DNA of 64,000 nucleotides from Lacinutrix sp. Hel_I_90 (GTDB lineage: Bacteria; Bacteroidota; Bacteroidia; Flavobacteriales; Flavobacteriaceae), in the NCBI RefSeq assembly GCF_000934685.1, contig NZ_JYNQ01000001.1, positions 2,716,501-2,780,500 on the forward strand. Reading direction: 5' to 3'. The notes under the pieces were generated by a model. It did no database searches and had not been told where the DNA came from. It saw only the letters and a program-made list of their open reading frames with translations. Below are positions 25,621 through 35,583 of the stretch, in pieces. The number at the start of each line of letters is the position of its first letter. Position 1 is the stretch's first letter. Position numbers and translations under genes: made by a program.

Positions 25621-27898
25621 CAAAATTTAGAATAGGCTCGTCTGCTTCAAAATCAAAACGTTGTCCTTTTGGTTGAGCAGGATCATGAAATGGTGCGGCT
25701 AAATCTAAACGGATAACAAAACCCTGGACATCTACCCGTAAACCAACTCCAGCTCCCATTCCTAATTCGCTTAAAAAGTCTCCAGAAAATTTACCGCCTG
25801 GTAAAGCAGGATTTTCCTCTGAGTTCCAAATATTACCAGCATCTGTAAATACGGCGCCTTTAAAGAAACCGAAAATAGGAAAACGGTACTCTATATTCGC
25901 TTCCAAGCGGATGTTTCCAGTCTGGTCAAAAAACGCACCTTCTTCTGTGCCTTGCTCGTTATAAGTTCCAGGACCCAAGGAGCGAATTCTAAAGGCACGC
26001 ACGCTGTAAGGGCCGCCAGAATAATATTGTTTTGTAAATGGTAAAACGTCTGAATTGCCATAAGCCAGGCCGTAGCCTGCAAACAATCTCGTGGCGACTG
26101 TTTGCTCTTTTCCAAAATTAAAGTGATAGCGTAAATCGATATCTGCTTTTGCATATTGCGCGTATTCTAAACCTAAAAATTCCTTGGGTGTACCAGGCTC
26201 TTTTTCTTTGCCTAGTAAACTAACGGAATTTCCGGCAATATCAAAAGTAAAATTGGCATAAAAGTTATGTGTTTTACCAGCATCAACTAACCCGTTGTAA
26301 GTAAAAGAGTAGGTAAGCCCAGAGATAAACTCCTGATCAAAACTGCGTTGTAAAAACGGGTTGTCGTCTAATATCTTTTGAAATTCTGGAGTCGTGTTAG
26401 AAAGACGGGTATAGTAAACAGAAATAGGATTGACTTTATGGGTTACAAAACGATTGGCATCCCATACATAGCCAAACAGTGTGTTAGCAGACAAGAGCGT
26501 GTACAATTTACTTCGGTTTAAATAATCGAAACCTAGAGATGTTATGGTTTTAGGAATGGAGTATTCGAAAAAATCTGCACTAATTTTGAATGGCGAAATA
26601 ACTCTTGGAAAAATTAATTCGCCTTCCAAGCCCAATTCCAAACTACTTAATCCAGCTTGATTGCCACTGGCAATTTGAGTTTCATAGCCTGCCTTTGTGC
26701 TTATATTTAATGTTTCACCACCTTTAAATAAATTCCGATTACTATAAGTTAAAACCAATGCGGGACCTGCAAAATTATTAGATTTTGTTACCGCCCGTAA
26801 TTCTGCTCTAATGGCCCGTTTGTTTAATGGAGAGAGATAGATATTTGCTTCTAAAAGTCCTAGGCCATTTTCAGCTAAAGAATCTGTTTCTTTATATTGG
26901 ATGTTTACAAATTTGTATGCCCCTATAGATGATAAACGTCTAGCGGTATTTTTTGAGGTTACCGGGCTATATAATTGCCCTTCTTTTAATGTAATAAAAG
27001 GATCTAAATGTTCTGGTTTGAAAAAAACAGAATCTTGTATGTACGTTTTATTATTATAGCGTTCATCATCAGAAATTTTTGAATCTTTTGTTAAATCATA
27101 GTCAGGATAAATAGTCACCCGCTCTAAACGATAGGGGATAATAGCTTTTTGTGGTACTTCGGCTTTCAGCTTCAAAAACAAATCAATACGCTTATTATCG
27201 TAACGATTACTGTCTGCTTCAAAAATTAAAAAATCAGAATTAAAATTATAATAGCCTTTGCGTTTTAGCATCGCATCCAGGCGTTCACGCTCTAACTTCA
27301 TAGCCTTTAAATCAAAACGAATGTCTTTTTTAAAATTTGATTCGGCAACGCTAGCTTTCAATGCTTCATATAAAGGGGAAGGCACAGAATCTATTTGATA
27401 GGTTTCAATTTTATACGGTGTAGGGACTTGCACGGTATAAGTTATAGCAGCTTCTTTTGCCTCTTGATCTTCGGTGAAGGATGAGGTTGCAAGACTGTAG
27501 AAAAACCCATTATTTTCTAGTTTATTGACAAGGATGTCTTCTATTTCATAAGGTTTAACATCACTTTGGTACACGGGTTCTTCGCCAAACTGTTTGTACA
27601 ACCATTTATTGAGAAATCCCGGTTTTTCTTGTTGCACTTTATAGTAATAATGTAAACCAGGTCGCAGACCCAGAAATTTTGAATTGGGTTCTGGGCGCAA
27701 AATGGTTTCTAATTCAGTTTTTAAATCGGAAGGATTTTCTACCAGACTATCGGCATTAACTTCAATAGTGGCTCCAGTATATAATAACGCACCTTCTGGA
27801 ATGTATTTTTTTACAGCACAGGATTGTGCAATGAAAATTGCAAAACTAATGCTGAAGAGCATAAAAATACTTCTGAGATTTCTAGATTGATAAGTCAC
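25601..27898 (-). CDS. tamL: TamL-type BamA/TamA-family outer membrane lipoprotein
   Basis: 765 residues from a GTG at 27898; an ATG at 27862 (12 codons in) is also credible and gives a tidier signal. The lipobox FAIFIAQSCAVKKYIPEG marks a lipoprotein, the feature that separates Bacteroidota TamL from TamA. POTRA-like repeats fill roughly residues 150-350, and the C-terminal half is a bacterial surface antigen (D15/Omp85) barrel with GGPYSVRAFRIRSLGPG and the closing FAIGYPF. It should insert proteins or move lipids at the outer membrane together with TamB, whose gene lies directly upstream; the TamB stop and this GTG overlap by one base (TAGTG). Confidence 0.9.
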   Translation of the reverse strand: MTYQSRNLRSIFMLFSISFAIFIAQSCAVKKYIPEGALLYTGATIEVNADSLVENPSDLKTELETILRPEPNSKFLGLRPGLHYYYKVQQEKPGFLNKWLYKQFGEEPVYQSDVKPYEIEDILVNKLENNGFFYSLATSSFTEDQEAKEAAITYTVQVPTPYKIETYQIDSVPSPLYEALKASVAESNFKKDIRFDLKAMKLERERLDAMLKRKGYYNFNSDFLIFEADSNRYDNKRIDLFLKLKAEVPQKAIIPYRLERVTIYPDYDLTKDSKISDDERYNNKTYIQDSVFFKPEHLDPFITLKEGQLYSPVTSKNTARRLSSIGAYKFVNIQYKETDSLAENGLGLLEANIYLSPLNKRAIRAELRAVTKSNNFAGPALVLTYSNRNLFKGGETLNISTKAGYETQIASGNQAGLSSLELGLEGELIFPRVISPFKISADFFEYSIPKTITSLGFDYLNRSKLYTLLSANTLFGYVWDANRFVTHKVNPISVYYTRLSNTTPEFQKILDDNPFLQRSFDQEFISGLTYSFTYNGLVDAGKTHNFYANFTFDIAGNSVSLLGKEKEPGTPKEFLGLEYAQYAKADIDLRYHFNFGKEQTVATRLFAGYGLAYGNSDVLPFTKQYYSGGPYSVRAFRIRSLGPGTYNEQGTEEGAFFDQTGNIRLEANIEYRFPIFGFFKGAVFTDAGNIWNSEENPALPGGKFSGDFLSELGMGAGVGLRVDVQGFVIRLDLAAPFHDPAQPKGQRFDFEADEPILNFAIGYPF

Positions 27899-30800
27899 TA
27901 CTTGTTATTTATTTCTTCGTTTTCAGGATCAATTTTTTCCTTGTCTTTTTGCTTCTGTTGAGCTTTTAAACGCTCTCTTTCTGATTTCTCTTCTTTGGTT
28001 TCATTATAAAAAACAGCATCCCAAAGCTCCTTAAATTTATTGAATTCTTGAGTAAATATAAGTCCAATCCCACTAACGATGGTTTGACCGTCAATAACAT
28101 TTTCAAACTCATTCCTTCTAAAACCTTTTAGCTTATAGCGTCCGTTTTCAGTCAATAAATATTCTAGACTCACATTCCCAATTAAAGGAGTTGCCTCGCC
28201 AGTTGAGCTACTGCCTTGTATGTCTACTTCGCTACCAACACGAACAATCAATCGGTCATCAAACAAACGTTTTTGTGCGGCAATATTAAGTTGTGTGCGG
28301 TCTTGTGGTGCGTCACCTTGGTAGTCTGTATAACTGTCTAAACCAAAATCAAGTTCAAAGCCGGTGTCTTCTAAAAATTTATTTGAAAAAACGTTCAATT
28401 GGTCGGACACCGCATCGTTTAAATTGCTTCTGGCAACTGTGGCAAAACCACCTTTGCTGCCATCACTTCCAGGTTCTGGGTAAAATCGATTTAATACTAA
28501 TAAAGAAAACACCTGTCTGTTTAATTCACCTTCTTGCTGGTTTACCTGTTGCACACGCCCATAAACCTGACCACCAATAGCACCTTGCTCATTTTCTGGC
28601 ATGTCTAATTTAAATGAAATTTTAGGCTGAAGTAATTCGCCATTAATGTTTAAGTACACATAAAAAGGTAAGACTTGTCTGTATTTACTTTGTATAGCGG
28701 GGTCTGCTCCAGAAGTTTGTGCCGCCATAAGCGGAGAAGCTGAAGCTTTTAGGTTATAGATAGCACGCACATCTAACTTAGCATCAAACGGATCGCCAGA
28801 CCAGCTGACTTTGCTTCCAGGAGCCAATTCAAACTTTCTGTTAACTAAGTTGTAAAGGTTTAATTCATATAACCCAGCATCAACATTATAGGTTCCTACC
28901 AAATTCATACGCCCGTTTGGTTTCATAGTAAAGTTAAAATCACCATGACCAGATACTTTAAAATAATCGCCGGTCTCCTCATCAATAATAATGGTAACGG
29001 TTGCTTTCTTTCCAACTTTTAAAAAGCTTTTAATATCGAAACCTTTAATCGTTGCTGTAGCTTCTTCTGTTTGTGTTAGAATGGCATCGGGGTTTTCGCG
29101 ATTGACAAATATAACGACGCCGTCGCGCTGTTCAACATTTACAGCCGCTGAAGGCATCACGTAAGTAACATCTGTATTTTCACTAAGACTTATATTTGCA
29201 TCTAATTTCGGGATTTGTAAATCGCCATTTAAATTAGCATCAGCATCAAAACTAGCTACGCCATAAAGGAAATTATTATCTTTCTTAGTCGCATTTAGAA
29301 ACTGAAAGTTTTTAGCATTTAGTTTTAAATCAAATTTGGGATTAAAAATATTTTTAGTAAATAGCGCTCCTGAAACGATGAGACTGTTTTTGTTTTTATC
29401 ACGAATAGTGAAGTTAGATAATGTTATGCCTTTATTGTCAATGCTTAAGTCTTCATTCTCTAACATAAAAGCAGCGTTAAACATGCTGATATTAAAAGCG
29501 GCATTATTGAAATTAAGTTGGCCTTTATACTGCGGCGATGCAGTAGTACCATTTACTTTAAAACGACCAGAGAAGCTCCCGCTAGTTTCTTTTAATAGCC
29601 CTTGTGAAAAATTTTCTAAAGCTTTCATTTTAAAGCTATTTAGCTTTAAATCCAAATCGAGATTCGCACCATTCTCATTAGCTAAATAATCACCTGTTAG
29701 ATCAAGATCTATGGCCCCCTCTTTTAGTTTAGCATTAAAATCATAACTGTTACCACCTAAAGACTTGGCATCAAGGGTGAATGTGCCTAATTTTGATTTT
29801 AGAATTTCTAACTCAGATATAGTAACATCGGCTATGATTCCAGTATCTTTAAAAGGGTCTTCTATAACAAACTCACCATTAATTTTTCCGGAGGCTAAGG
29901 TTTTATCTGCATTAAAATAACTTAGAAAATCGTCTAATCTAAAATTATTAAAATCCAAAGCGACATGTGCTTTGCTAATGTTTGGTAATTTATCGGTAAT
30001 CCTTACTTGTTGTGTGCCATTACTAATACTAAAATTATTAAATTCAAGTTTACCTGTGGTGTATATAATTTCGTTATTCTCAGGTGTGATCCAAGACTCT
30101 TCATTAAATATCAAGTCTTTTTGAAGCACATGATACCGTAATTCATCTCGTGAGCCTGTAATTTGGGATAATACATTAATGAGTTTTTTATCGTCGTTAT
30201 AGGCAGTAATGTTAAGTGCCATTTCGTTATTTTTCTGAGCACCAGAAATCATGGTTTTTTGAATAGCAATGGGGCCAGCCTTTAGGGCCTTAAAACTTAA
30301 ATCAAAATTTAAATCGTTTTTGGTAGTGTTTAAGGTAAAAGCTAAACTGTCTAATTCATTGCCACTATAATTAATATGCGGGGCAGTAATGTTTGCCGAT
30401 AACTGGCGTTCTTTTTGTTTAAAATCAACAGAAATAGCAATGGTGTCTAAATCTTTTACATTAACCAAAAATACTTCATTAAGTAAAGGGGATTGCGCGA
30501 TATGACCTCTTAATTTTAATTGTACATCATTAATACTGTCTTGAATCACTTCATCTTTATAGAAATAGCTATACAAATGCGCTTTAATAGCAACACCAAA
30601 GGTTTTTGGGTCTGTATTAGACTGTAGATCTAAGTCGACCAATTTATTTTCAAAACGTACCGAAGTGGTGTCTTGCCTTACTAAACCTTTAGCATCAATA
30701 CGTCCCAGGAGATAGGTTTTATTGTCGTACACAACAACGCCATCATCAATTTGAGCATCAAAGGTATATTTTTCGGCATTACCTTTAAAATCGGCCTTTA

Positions 30801-32988
30801 GTTTTAAGCCTGTTCTAACGTCGCGCTGCATTAAGCCAAGGCCTTTTATATTTGCACCAATGACGTTTAGATTTACCTTAGCCTCAGGTGCAATAGAATC
30901 CAGTATAACAAAAGTGTTGAGCTCTAAATTAAGATTCTCGTCTTTGTATTGTGAGGTAATAGTCCCTTTCCCATTTTTAATGTCCCCAAGAATTTTAAGG
31001 TCTTTTATAGCATAGGTATCGTAGTTAAAACTAGAAATGGTGGCTTCTGCTCTTGCGTCAAGTGTGTTAATCGTTTGGCCTTTGCCGTTGGCCTTAATTG
31101 TAAGACTTACTTCCCCTAAAGTTTTATTTTTTAGGAGTTCACTTAGTTTGTAATCTTCCACTTTTAAGGTTGCATCAAAAGCAATGGTGTTTTCACTATT
31201 AAAGCGACCAGCTATCGTAGCGATGCCTTGAGAAGTGGTGATTTTAGAGTTTGTATATATGTTTTTTAAATTACCTTTAACAGTTCCCGCTATCTTTATG
31301 TTTTCTGGAAGAGAAACACCTAATGCGGTTTCATCGACAAAGGTTACGAGGTCTTTTTTAATCGTTTCTGCTGAAAATTTTGGAATATTAAATTGAAGAT
31401 TGTCAGGATCTGTTGTGTTTTTAAGGGTTCCGCTGGCAGAAATTCGAGTTGTTTTACCCCAGTTAACTAATACTTTTGGAATAGAAACATTTGATAAATA
31501 CCCTGAAGCTTGAAGATGTCCAGTTAGAGGTTTTTTGCTTAATTTTTTTAAATACGCGTTTTGCTCAAGTGCTGGTTGAAATTTAAACAGTTCATTTAAA
31601 TCCAAATTAAAGCTGGGAAAGTCTACAGCGATTTTTGCGTTTTCTGGTTTTTCTATTAAGGCTTTTAACGAGTTGTAATCCAATTTAAGTGTCCCATTAA
31701 GAGCATTGTTATTCAATTTTAATTTTAGACCATCTATCTTTAGTTCTTGATCTGAAATATTAAAATTAAGCGCTAAATCCTTTAAGTTTAAACCTGAAGT
31801 TTCGTTAAAACTTAAAGCCTCTAGGTTTAATCTGCCTTTTTTTTCTTTTAGAAAAATAGAATGTCCTTCTAAGTTTATGGTTTTTAATACGATAGCATTC
31901 GGATTGAATTGCTTTTTGCTTGGTTTAGCGTTACCAACAAAATAACTGAAGTTATCGTTCTCCAAATTAATGCTTCCAATAGAAACTCTTAAATCTGGCC
32001 ATTCGAAATTTTTGATGTCTTTTTTGATGCCTTCTGAAACTTCTTTAACCTTTTCTGTTATAGCATTGTCTTCTGTTTCTGTATAAACGGTAATGACTGA
32101 ATTTCTTAAATCTAGAGTGTTAATTTCAAAGGTATTATCTGGGAGATTAGCGGTTGGAATTTCAGCATAGAAATCGGCAACATCTACATTTACAGTAATT
32201 CTATCCGCTTGCGATTTATAGTTCGCAAAGACGTTTTTTAGTGTTAATTTTTCTGTGGAGAGTTTAGGTAAAGGTATGTTTTCTGCGTTAGGGTCTCTGG
32301 GCACAGGACTTTGAAAGAATCTAATTTTCGCATTGGACAATTCAATTTCCGAAGCTTTAAAATCCATGGCCTCCAGATTTATTTGATCCATTTCTAATTG
32401 GAGTTTTCCTATATCAAAGCGACTATCTATACCGGAAACAGCGTCATCGTAAAGAATAGCAATGTTTTTAAAATCCAACTGGCCAATGATTAGATTTAAA
32501 GGCTTAGCGGTTTGGGTTTGTATGGTATCAGGTTTAGTCGCAAAGGCATCAATTAAAAACTGAAAGTTAAATCCGTTAATCGTGTCTTTTCTTATAATAT
32601 TGGCGCGAAGCCCTTGCACCTGTAAGTCATCAACTCCAACACCATTCCCTTTAATCATTGACCATAACGGTACGTTGGCTTCTAAGGTTTTCGAATAAAT
32701 TAAGGTGTCCCCCTTTTTGTCTTCAAGGTAGAGACCATCCAATTGAATATCACCATCAAAAGTAACGAAGAGCTTTTTTATCTCGATCTTAGTCTTGGTT
32801 TTGTTTGATACATAGGAAATAGCCTTATTAACTATTATGTTTTGACCAAAAGGACTGCGAATGAATAGTATAAGGATAATGAAAAGAAGCAAAAGGCTAA
32901 GAAAAATCTTTCCTATGACCTTTAAAATGCGGTTGACCTTCTTTTTAGATTTAGGTATTTTATCTTTTTTGTTTTCCAATAGCAACAC
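27898..32988 (-). CDS. tamB: TamB-like translocation and assembly module protein (DUF490)
   Basis: 1696 residues, large even for this family. After a basic stretch, one membrane helix (about 25-47, FLSLLLLFIILILF) anchors the protein in the inner membrane. The body is a long run of beta-rich AsmA-like repeats, expected to form a periplasm-spanning lipid groove. The C-terminal DUF490 domain occupies roughly residues 1180-1620, and the tail is highly charged (EEKSERERLKAQQKQ). The start is GTG (or the next codon TTG); no ATG lies near. A -7 box ends 11 bases before this GTG, so the leader is very short or absent. It forms an operon with the TamL gene. Confidence 0.9.
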   Translation of the reverse strand: MLLLENKKDKIPKSKKKVNRILKVIGKIFLSLLLLFIILILFIRSPFGQNIIVNKAISYVSNKTKTKIEIKKLFVTFDGDIQLDGLYLEDKKGDTLIYSKTLEANVPLWSMIKGNGVGVDDLQVQGLRANIIRKDTINGFNFQFLIDAFATKPDTIQTQTAKPLNLIIGQLDFKNIAILYDDAVSGIDSRFDIGKLQLEMDQINLEAMDFKASEIELSNAKIRFFQSPVPRDPNAENIPLPKLSTEKLTLKNVFANYKSQADRITVNVDVADFYAEIPTANLPDNTFEINTLDLRNSVITVYTETEDNAITEKVKEVSEGIKKDIKNFEWPDLRVSIGSINLENDNFSYFVGNAKPSKKQFNPNAIVLKTINLEGHSIFLKEKKGRLNLEALSFNETSGLNLKDLALNFNISDQELKIDGLKLKLNNNALNGTLKLDYNSLKALIEKPENAKIAVDFPSFNLDLNELFKFQPALEQNAYLKKLSKKPLTGHLQASGYLSNVSIPKVLVNWGKTTRISASGTLKNTTDPDNLQFNIPKFSAETIKKDLVTFVDETALGVSLPENIKIAGTVKGNLKNIYTNSKITTSQGIATIAGRFNSENTIAFDATLKVEDYKLSELLKNKTLGEVSLTIKANGKGQTINTLDARAEATISSFNYDTYAIKDLKILGDIKNGKGTITSQYKDENLNLELNTFVILDSIAPEAKVNLNVIGANIKGLGLMQRDVRTGLKLKADFKGNAEKYTFDAQIDDGVVVYDNKTYLLGRIDAKGLVRQDTTSVRFENKLVDLDLQSNTDPKTFGVAIKAHLYSYFYKDEVIQDSINDVQLKLRGHIAQSPLLNEVFLVNVKDLDTIAISVDFKQKERQLSANITAPHINYSGNELDSLAFTLNTTKNDLNFDLSFKALKAGPIAIQKTMISGAQKNNEMALNITAYNDDKKLINVLSQITGSRDELRYHVLQKDLIFNEESWITPENNEIIYTTGKLEFNNFSISNGTQQVRITDKLPNISKAHVALDFNNFRLDDFLSYFNADKTLASGKINGEFVIEDPFKDTGIIADVTISELEILKSKLGTFTLDAKSLGGNSYDFNAKLKEGAIDLDLTGDYLANENGANLDLDLKLNSFKMKALENFSQGLLKETSGSFSGRFKVNGTTASPQYKGQLNFNNAAFNISMFNAAFMLENEDLSIDNKGITLSNFTIRDKNKNSLIVSGALFTKNIFNPKFDLKLNAKNFQFLNATKKDNNFLYGVASFDADANLNGDLQIPKLDANISLSENTDVTYVMPSAAVNVEQRDGVVIFVNRENPDAILTQTEEATATIKGFDIKSFLKVGKKATVTIIIDEETGDYFKVSGHGDFNFTMKPNGRMNLVGTYNVDAGLYELNLYNLVNRKFELAPGSKVSWSGDPFDAKLDVRAIYNLKASASPLMAAQTSGADPAIQSKYRQVLPFYVYLNINGELLQPKISFKLDMPENEQGAIGGQVYGRVQQVNQQEGELNRQVFSLLVLNRFYPEPGSDGSKGGFATVARSNLNDAVSDQLNVFSNKFLEDTGFELDFGLDSYTDYQGDAPQDRTQLNIAAQKRLFDDRLIVRVGSEVDIQGSSSTGEATPLIGNVSLEYLLTENGRYKLKGFRRNEFENVIDGQTIVSGIGLIFTQEFNKFKELWDAVFYNETKEEKSERERLKAQQKQKDKEKIDPENEEINNK

Positions 32989-32998
32989 TAATAATCTA

Positions 32999-33025
32999 CA
33001 AATTTATTAAATTACAGATTAACAA
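32999..33025 (-). promoter_or_regulatory. Promoter of the tamB-tamL operon
   Basis: Minus strand: TTG at 33025-33023, a 16-bp spacer, TAAATTTG at 33006-32999. The -7 box matches the consensus fully; the spacer is one base short. Transcription would start only a few bases before the GTG at 32988. Confidence 0.6.
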
Positions 33026-33073
33026 AGGTGCTCTAAAAGTTTTATTAATACCAAGAAATGATAACAAATCTGC

Positions 33074-33502
33074 TTATTTAGCGCGAGGTACATTAGAGTG
33101 TTTATTACTCGTTTTTTTCCATATTTGTTCTGAATTTAAATAGAAACTCCCGATAAAATCAAAATTGCATTCATCAGGCGCAATGATAGATAAAAATGGA
33201 TTTTGAGAGTTGTCTCTGTAAAGATGATAGGTCTGGCCAATAATGGGTTCGAAATTAAACTTAGCGTTATAAACCAAATTGTTATATTCTAGTTCTTCCA
33301 TCATTTTATCATATTCGGCTTTTAATTCTAAGTATTTTGCCTCAATTTGTTTATTGGCTTTTAGTATGTTTTTGTTTTTCCAAGTGATATTATCTGTTGC
33401 TATTATGGCTGGAGCTCCAACATTTGTAGCATAGGGCTTTAGTGACGCGTTATACTTTTGGGAAGCCTCATCAAAAACTATATTATCAGGTTTTTTTTTC
33501 AT
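33074..33502 (-). CDS. DUF2452 protein
   Basis: 142 residues, soluble, no signal peptide. The sequence fits DUF2452: NIVFDEASQKYNASLKPYATNVGAPAI at the start, a charged helical middle (about 50-90) and IIGQTYHLYRD with LSIIAPDEC near the end. The conserved aromatic and acidic residues give no catalytic clue I can name. It lies between a hypothetical gene and tamB, on the same strand, and has its own 80-bp upstream gap containing a hairpin. Function unknown. Confidence 0.75.
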   Translation of the reverse strand: MKKKPDNIVFDEASQKYNASLKPYATNVGAPAIIATDNITWKNKNILKANKQIEAKYLELKAEYDKMMEELEYNNLVYNAKFNFEPIIGQTYHLYRDNSQNPFLSIIAPDECNFDFIGSFYLNSEQIWKKTSNKHSNVPRAK

Positions 33503-33519
33503 AATTCACTTATAATAAG

Positions 33520-33558
33520 AATGGATTTGATTTTCAGTATTAAAAAATCAAATCCATT
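33520..33558 (-). terminator. 15-bp perfect hairpin between two small genes
   Basis: AATGGATTTGATTTT (33520-33534) is fully complementary to 33544-33558 around a 9-base loop. It follows the stop of the 73-residue gene on the minus strand. No clean T-run follows, so it could be a terminator or an RNA-stabilising stem. Confidence 0.5.
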
Positions 33559-33582
33559 ATAGGTAATGTTTTAAAAGCGCCC

Positions 33583-33804
33583 TTAAACTCGGGGAACACC
33601 TTTTATTCGTTTTTCGATTTTACGTTTTTTCTCTGTTAAGACTTTCATAACATCCATTAAGTGAGCGTCTTTGGTCTTTTTATAAACTTCATTTATTGCT
33701 AAAATTAATTTTTTAGCTTTTCTCGAGGCTACAACGCGATCACTTGTAGACATATGACTCATTTTAGCTTTTTCAAACTTCTCAGCTTCTAATAATAAAT
33801 CCAT
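33583..33804 (-). CDS. Small basic helical protein, unknown
   Basis: 73 residues, no signal peptide and no membrane helix. The sequence is rich in lysine and arginine (KKRKIEKRIKGVP at the end) and is predicted by eye to be mostly helical. I do not recognise a family. It has an upstream gap of over 500 bp, no close partner, and is followed by a 15-bp hairpin. Its length, codon use and ATG make it a likely gene, but the function is open. Confidence 0.6.
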   Translation of the reverse strand: MDLLLEAEKFEKAKMSHMSTSDRVVASRKAKKLILAINEVYKKTKDAHLMDVMKVLTEKKRKIEKRIKGVPRV

Positions 33805-34388
33805 AGTTAATTTTGTTTAAATTTTCATAAAAATAATTAAACACCTATAAAATTATGCTAAGAAAATCATAAAACTATTTTATAGCCAAATTGTTTAAAC
33901 CTATATAATTTATTATTTCCCTTAATTTTAGTGTGTTTTACTAGTTTTTATTCTGTAATGTTCTTGGGTTAAAAGCAGTTATAATTGTACTTGTTTGTGG
34001 TAACAACATCAAGCGAAATCAGAGTTGTCTAAAATAATTAGATAGTACTTAGTTAACAATGTGTTGCCCTATAAATGTTTCTATTTCGGTTATTTTAGTT
34101 TAAATTTATTATTTAATTTTATCTAGTATTAAAAGTGATTTTACCTTAACTATATTTTTTAGAATGTATGATAGGATGAAGAAATAGTGTCTGAAATTAT
34201 ATAAATGTTTAAATTAGCTACTGTTTCTAAATCTTTAAAGTCTAGTCGCTGGTGTAAAGGTCAAAAAATAAGAAGCATAGTGGTGTTGCCAAAATTTTAT
34301 TTGAACTTATTAACCTCTTTTATCTTTGAGTTCTTATAAAATTGGTTAATATCAGGAAAAAAAAGGGCCTTGATTTAAACTAAAACAT
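33805..34388. other. 584-bp gap between divergent genes
   Basis: Very AT-rich, stop-filled on both strands, with no gene. The one convincing element is the promoter at 34301-34328 for the downstream MscS gene. I see no riboswitch or RNA fold I can support. Confidence 0.5.
34301..34328 (+). promoter_or_regulatory. Promoter of the MscS gene
   Basis: TTG at 34301-34303, a 17-bp spacer and TATCTTTG at 34321-34328 match the Bacteroidota consensus. The leader to the ATG at 34389 would be about 55 nt. Confidence 0.65.
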
Positions 34389-35279
34389 ATGGATAATAAC
34401 ACGACGCTTTCTAAATTGAAAGATTCATTACTGGAGCACTGGAACGATTTTATTTATCAGGTTCCAAACATTATAATAGCAATATTAATCGTAACCTTTG
34501 GGTTTTTACTTTCTAATAGTGTAGCGCTCTTTTTTAAAAAAATTATAGCTGCAAGGACGCAAGATCCACTCATGACTAATTTCCTGGCTAAAACCATAAA
34601 ACTTGGCCTTATTATTTTAGTTATTTTATTGGCTCTTAATATTGCAGGTTTAGGTGGTATAGCGACAGGGCTTTTAACAGCGGCCGGAGCATCTGCTATT
34701 GTGATTGGGTTCGCTTTTAAGGATATAGGAGAAAACTTCATTGCAGGAATTATATTATCATTTAATAGGCCTTTTAACTTAAATGATACTGTTAAAATAG
34801 ATGATATTTTTGGTAAGGTAAAGACCATGCAATTTCGTTATACCAAACTCAAAACCTTTGATGGTAGAGACGTGTATATCCCAAACAGTGACATCATCAA
34901 AAAAGCGGTATTTAATTACACAGAAGATGGTTTTTTCAGGCTAGATTTTATTGTGGGTATTGATTATGATGATGATATTGATATTGCAAAACAAGTCATC
35001 CTTGATGCTGTTCTTAAATCTGAAGGGGTTATTAACACAGAGACACATGAGTGTTTTGTAACTGTAGACTCTTTAGGGGTAAGCACTGTGAATCTTAAAA
35101 TATTATTCTGGACTAAAACCAAGGAATATAGGCGTGTAGCTTTAGAAGTGCGTAGCGATGTGATTAAAAATGTCAAGCAAGTTATTTTGAAAAACGGATT
35201 GAACATGCCTGCTGATATTACAGAAATTAAGCTTTACGGCTCTCAAACTAGTATTCCTATCACGGTTAAAAAGGAGTAA
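34389..35279 (+). CDS. Small-conductance mechanosensitive channel, MscS family
   Basis: 296 residues, the size of the minimal MscS fold. About three membrane helices occupy residues 20-105; the third, pore-lining helix is rich in glycine and alanine (TAAGASAIVIGFAFKDIG). NRPFNLNDTVKI begins the beta domain and VYIPNSDIIKKAVFN is the conserved cytoplasmic segment. The channel opens under membrane tension to release solutes in osmotic downshock. It stands alone with its own promoter and is closed by a terminator shared with the facing tRNA gene. Confidence 0.92.
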   Translation: MDNNTTLSKLKDSLLEHWNDFIYQVPNIIIAILIVTFGFLLSNSVALFFKKIIAARTQDPLMTNFLAKTIKLGLIILVILLALNIAGLGGIATGLLTAAGASAIVIGFAFKDIGENFIAGIILSFNRPFNLNDTVKIDDIFGKVKTMQFRYTKLKTFDGRDVYIPNSDIIKKAVFNYTEDGFFRLDFIVGIDYDDDIDIAKQVILDAVLKSEGVINTETHECFVTVDSLGVSTVNLKILFWTKTKEYRRVALEVRSDVIKNVKQVILKNGLNMPADITEIKLYGSQTSIPITVKKE

Positions 35280-35371
35280 TTTACTTTTGTTATTTGCCCA
35301 AAACGGATCAAAGATCAATTTCAAAAGTTGTGAGAATTCAATATAGATTTTTAAACAAAATCATACAAACC

Positions 35372-35403
35372 AAAAAACCCAATCTTTTCAGATTGGGTTT
35401 TTA
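35372..35403. terminator. Bidirectional terminator between mscS and tRNA-Phe
   Basis: Stem AAAAACCCAATC (35373-35384) pairs with GATTGGGTTTTT (35391-35402) around TTTTCA. The A-run on the left and T-run on the right allow termination from either side, which suits the convergent genes. Confidence 0.85.
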
Positions 35404-35404
35404 G

Positions 35405-35480
35405 TGGTGGTGCCTCCAGGAATCGAACCAGGGACACAAGGATTTTCAGTCCTTTGCTCTACCAACTGAGCTAAGGCACC
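35405..35480 (-). tRNA. tRNA-Phe (anticodon GAA), CCA encoded
   Basis: The cloverleaf is complete: acceptor GGTGCCT/AGGCACC, D-arm GCTC/GAGC with AGTTGGTA loop, anticodon arm AAGGA/TCCTT with the loop CTGAAAA (GAA, Phe), variable loop GTGTC, and T-arm CCTGG/CCAGG with TTCGATT. The discriminator is A, and CCA is encoded, so the gene ends at 35405. It has its own promoter at 35502-35531. Confidence 0.97.
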
Positions 35481-35501
35481 AGTTGCATTAAATTGCGAGT
35501 G

Positions 35502-35531
35502 CAAATATAGTTTCAATTTTAATACTTGCAA
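35502..35531 (-). promoter_or_regulatory. Promoter of tRNA-Phe
   Basis: Minus strand: TTG at 35531-35529, 19-bp spacer, TATATTTG at 35509-35502. An exact fit to the Bacteroidota consensus. Transcription would begin near 35495, about 15 bases before the tRNA. This is the best promoter reference in the window. Confidence 0.85.
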
Positions 35532-35583
35532 AAGAAAATTTATAAAATTTCATTTACTAAATTTACATTTTTTAAATTGAACT

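Noticed and set aside
33805-34388. Structured RNA in the long gap upstream of mscS
   Set aside because: Only AT-rich sequence and a promoter; no stable stem set that I can draw.
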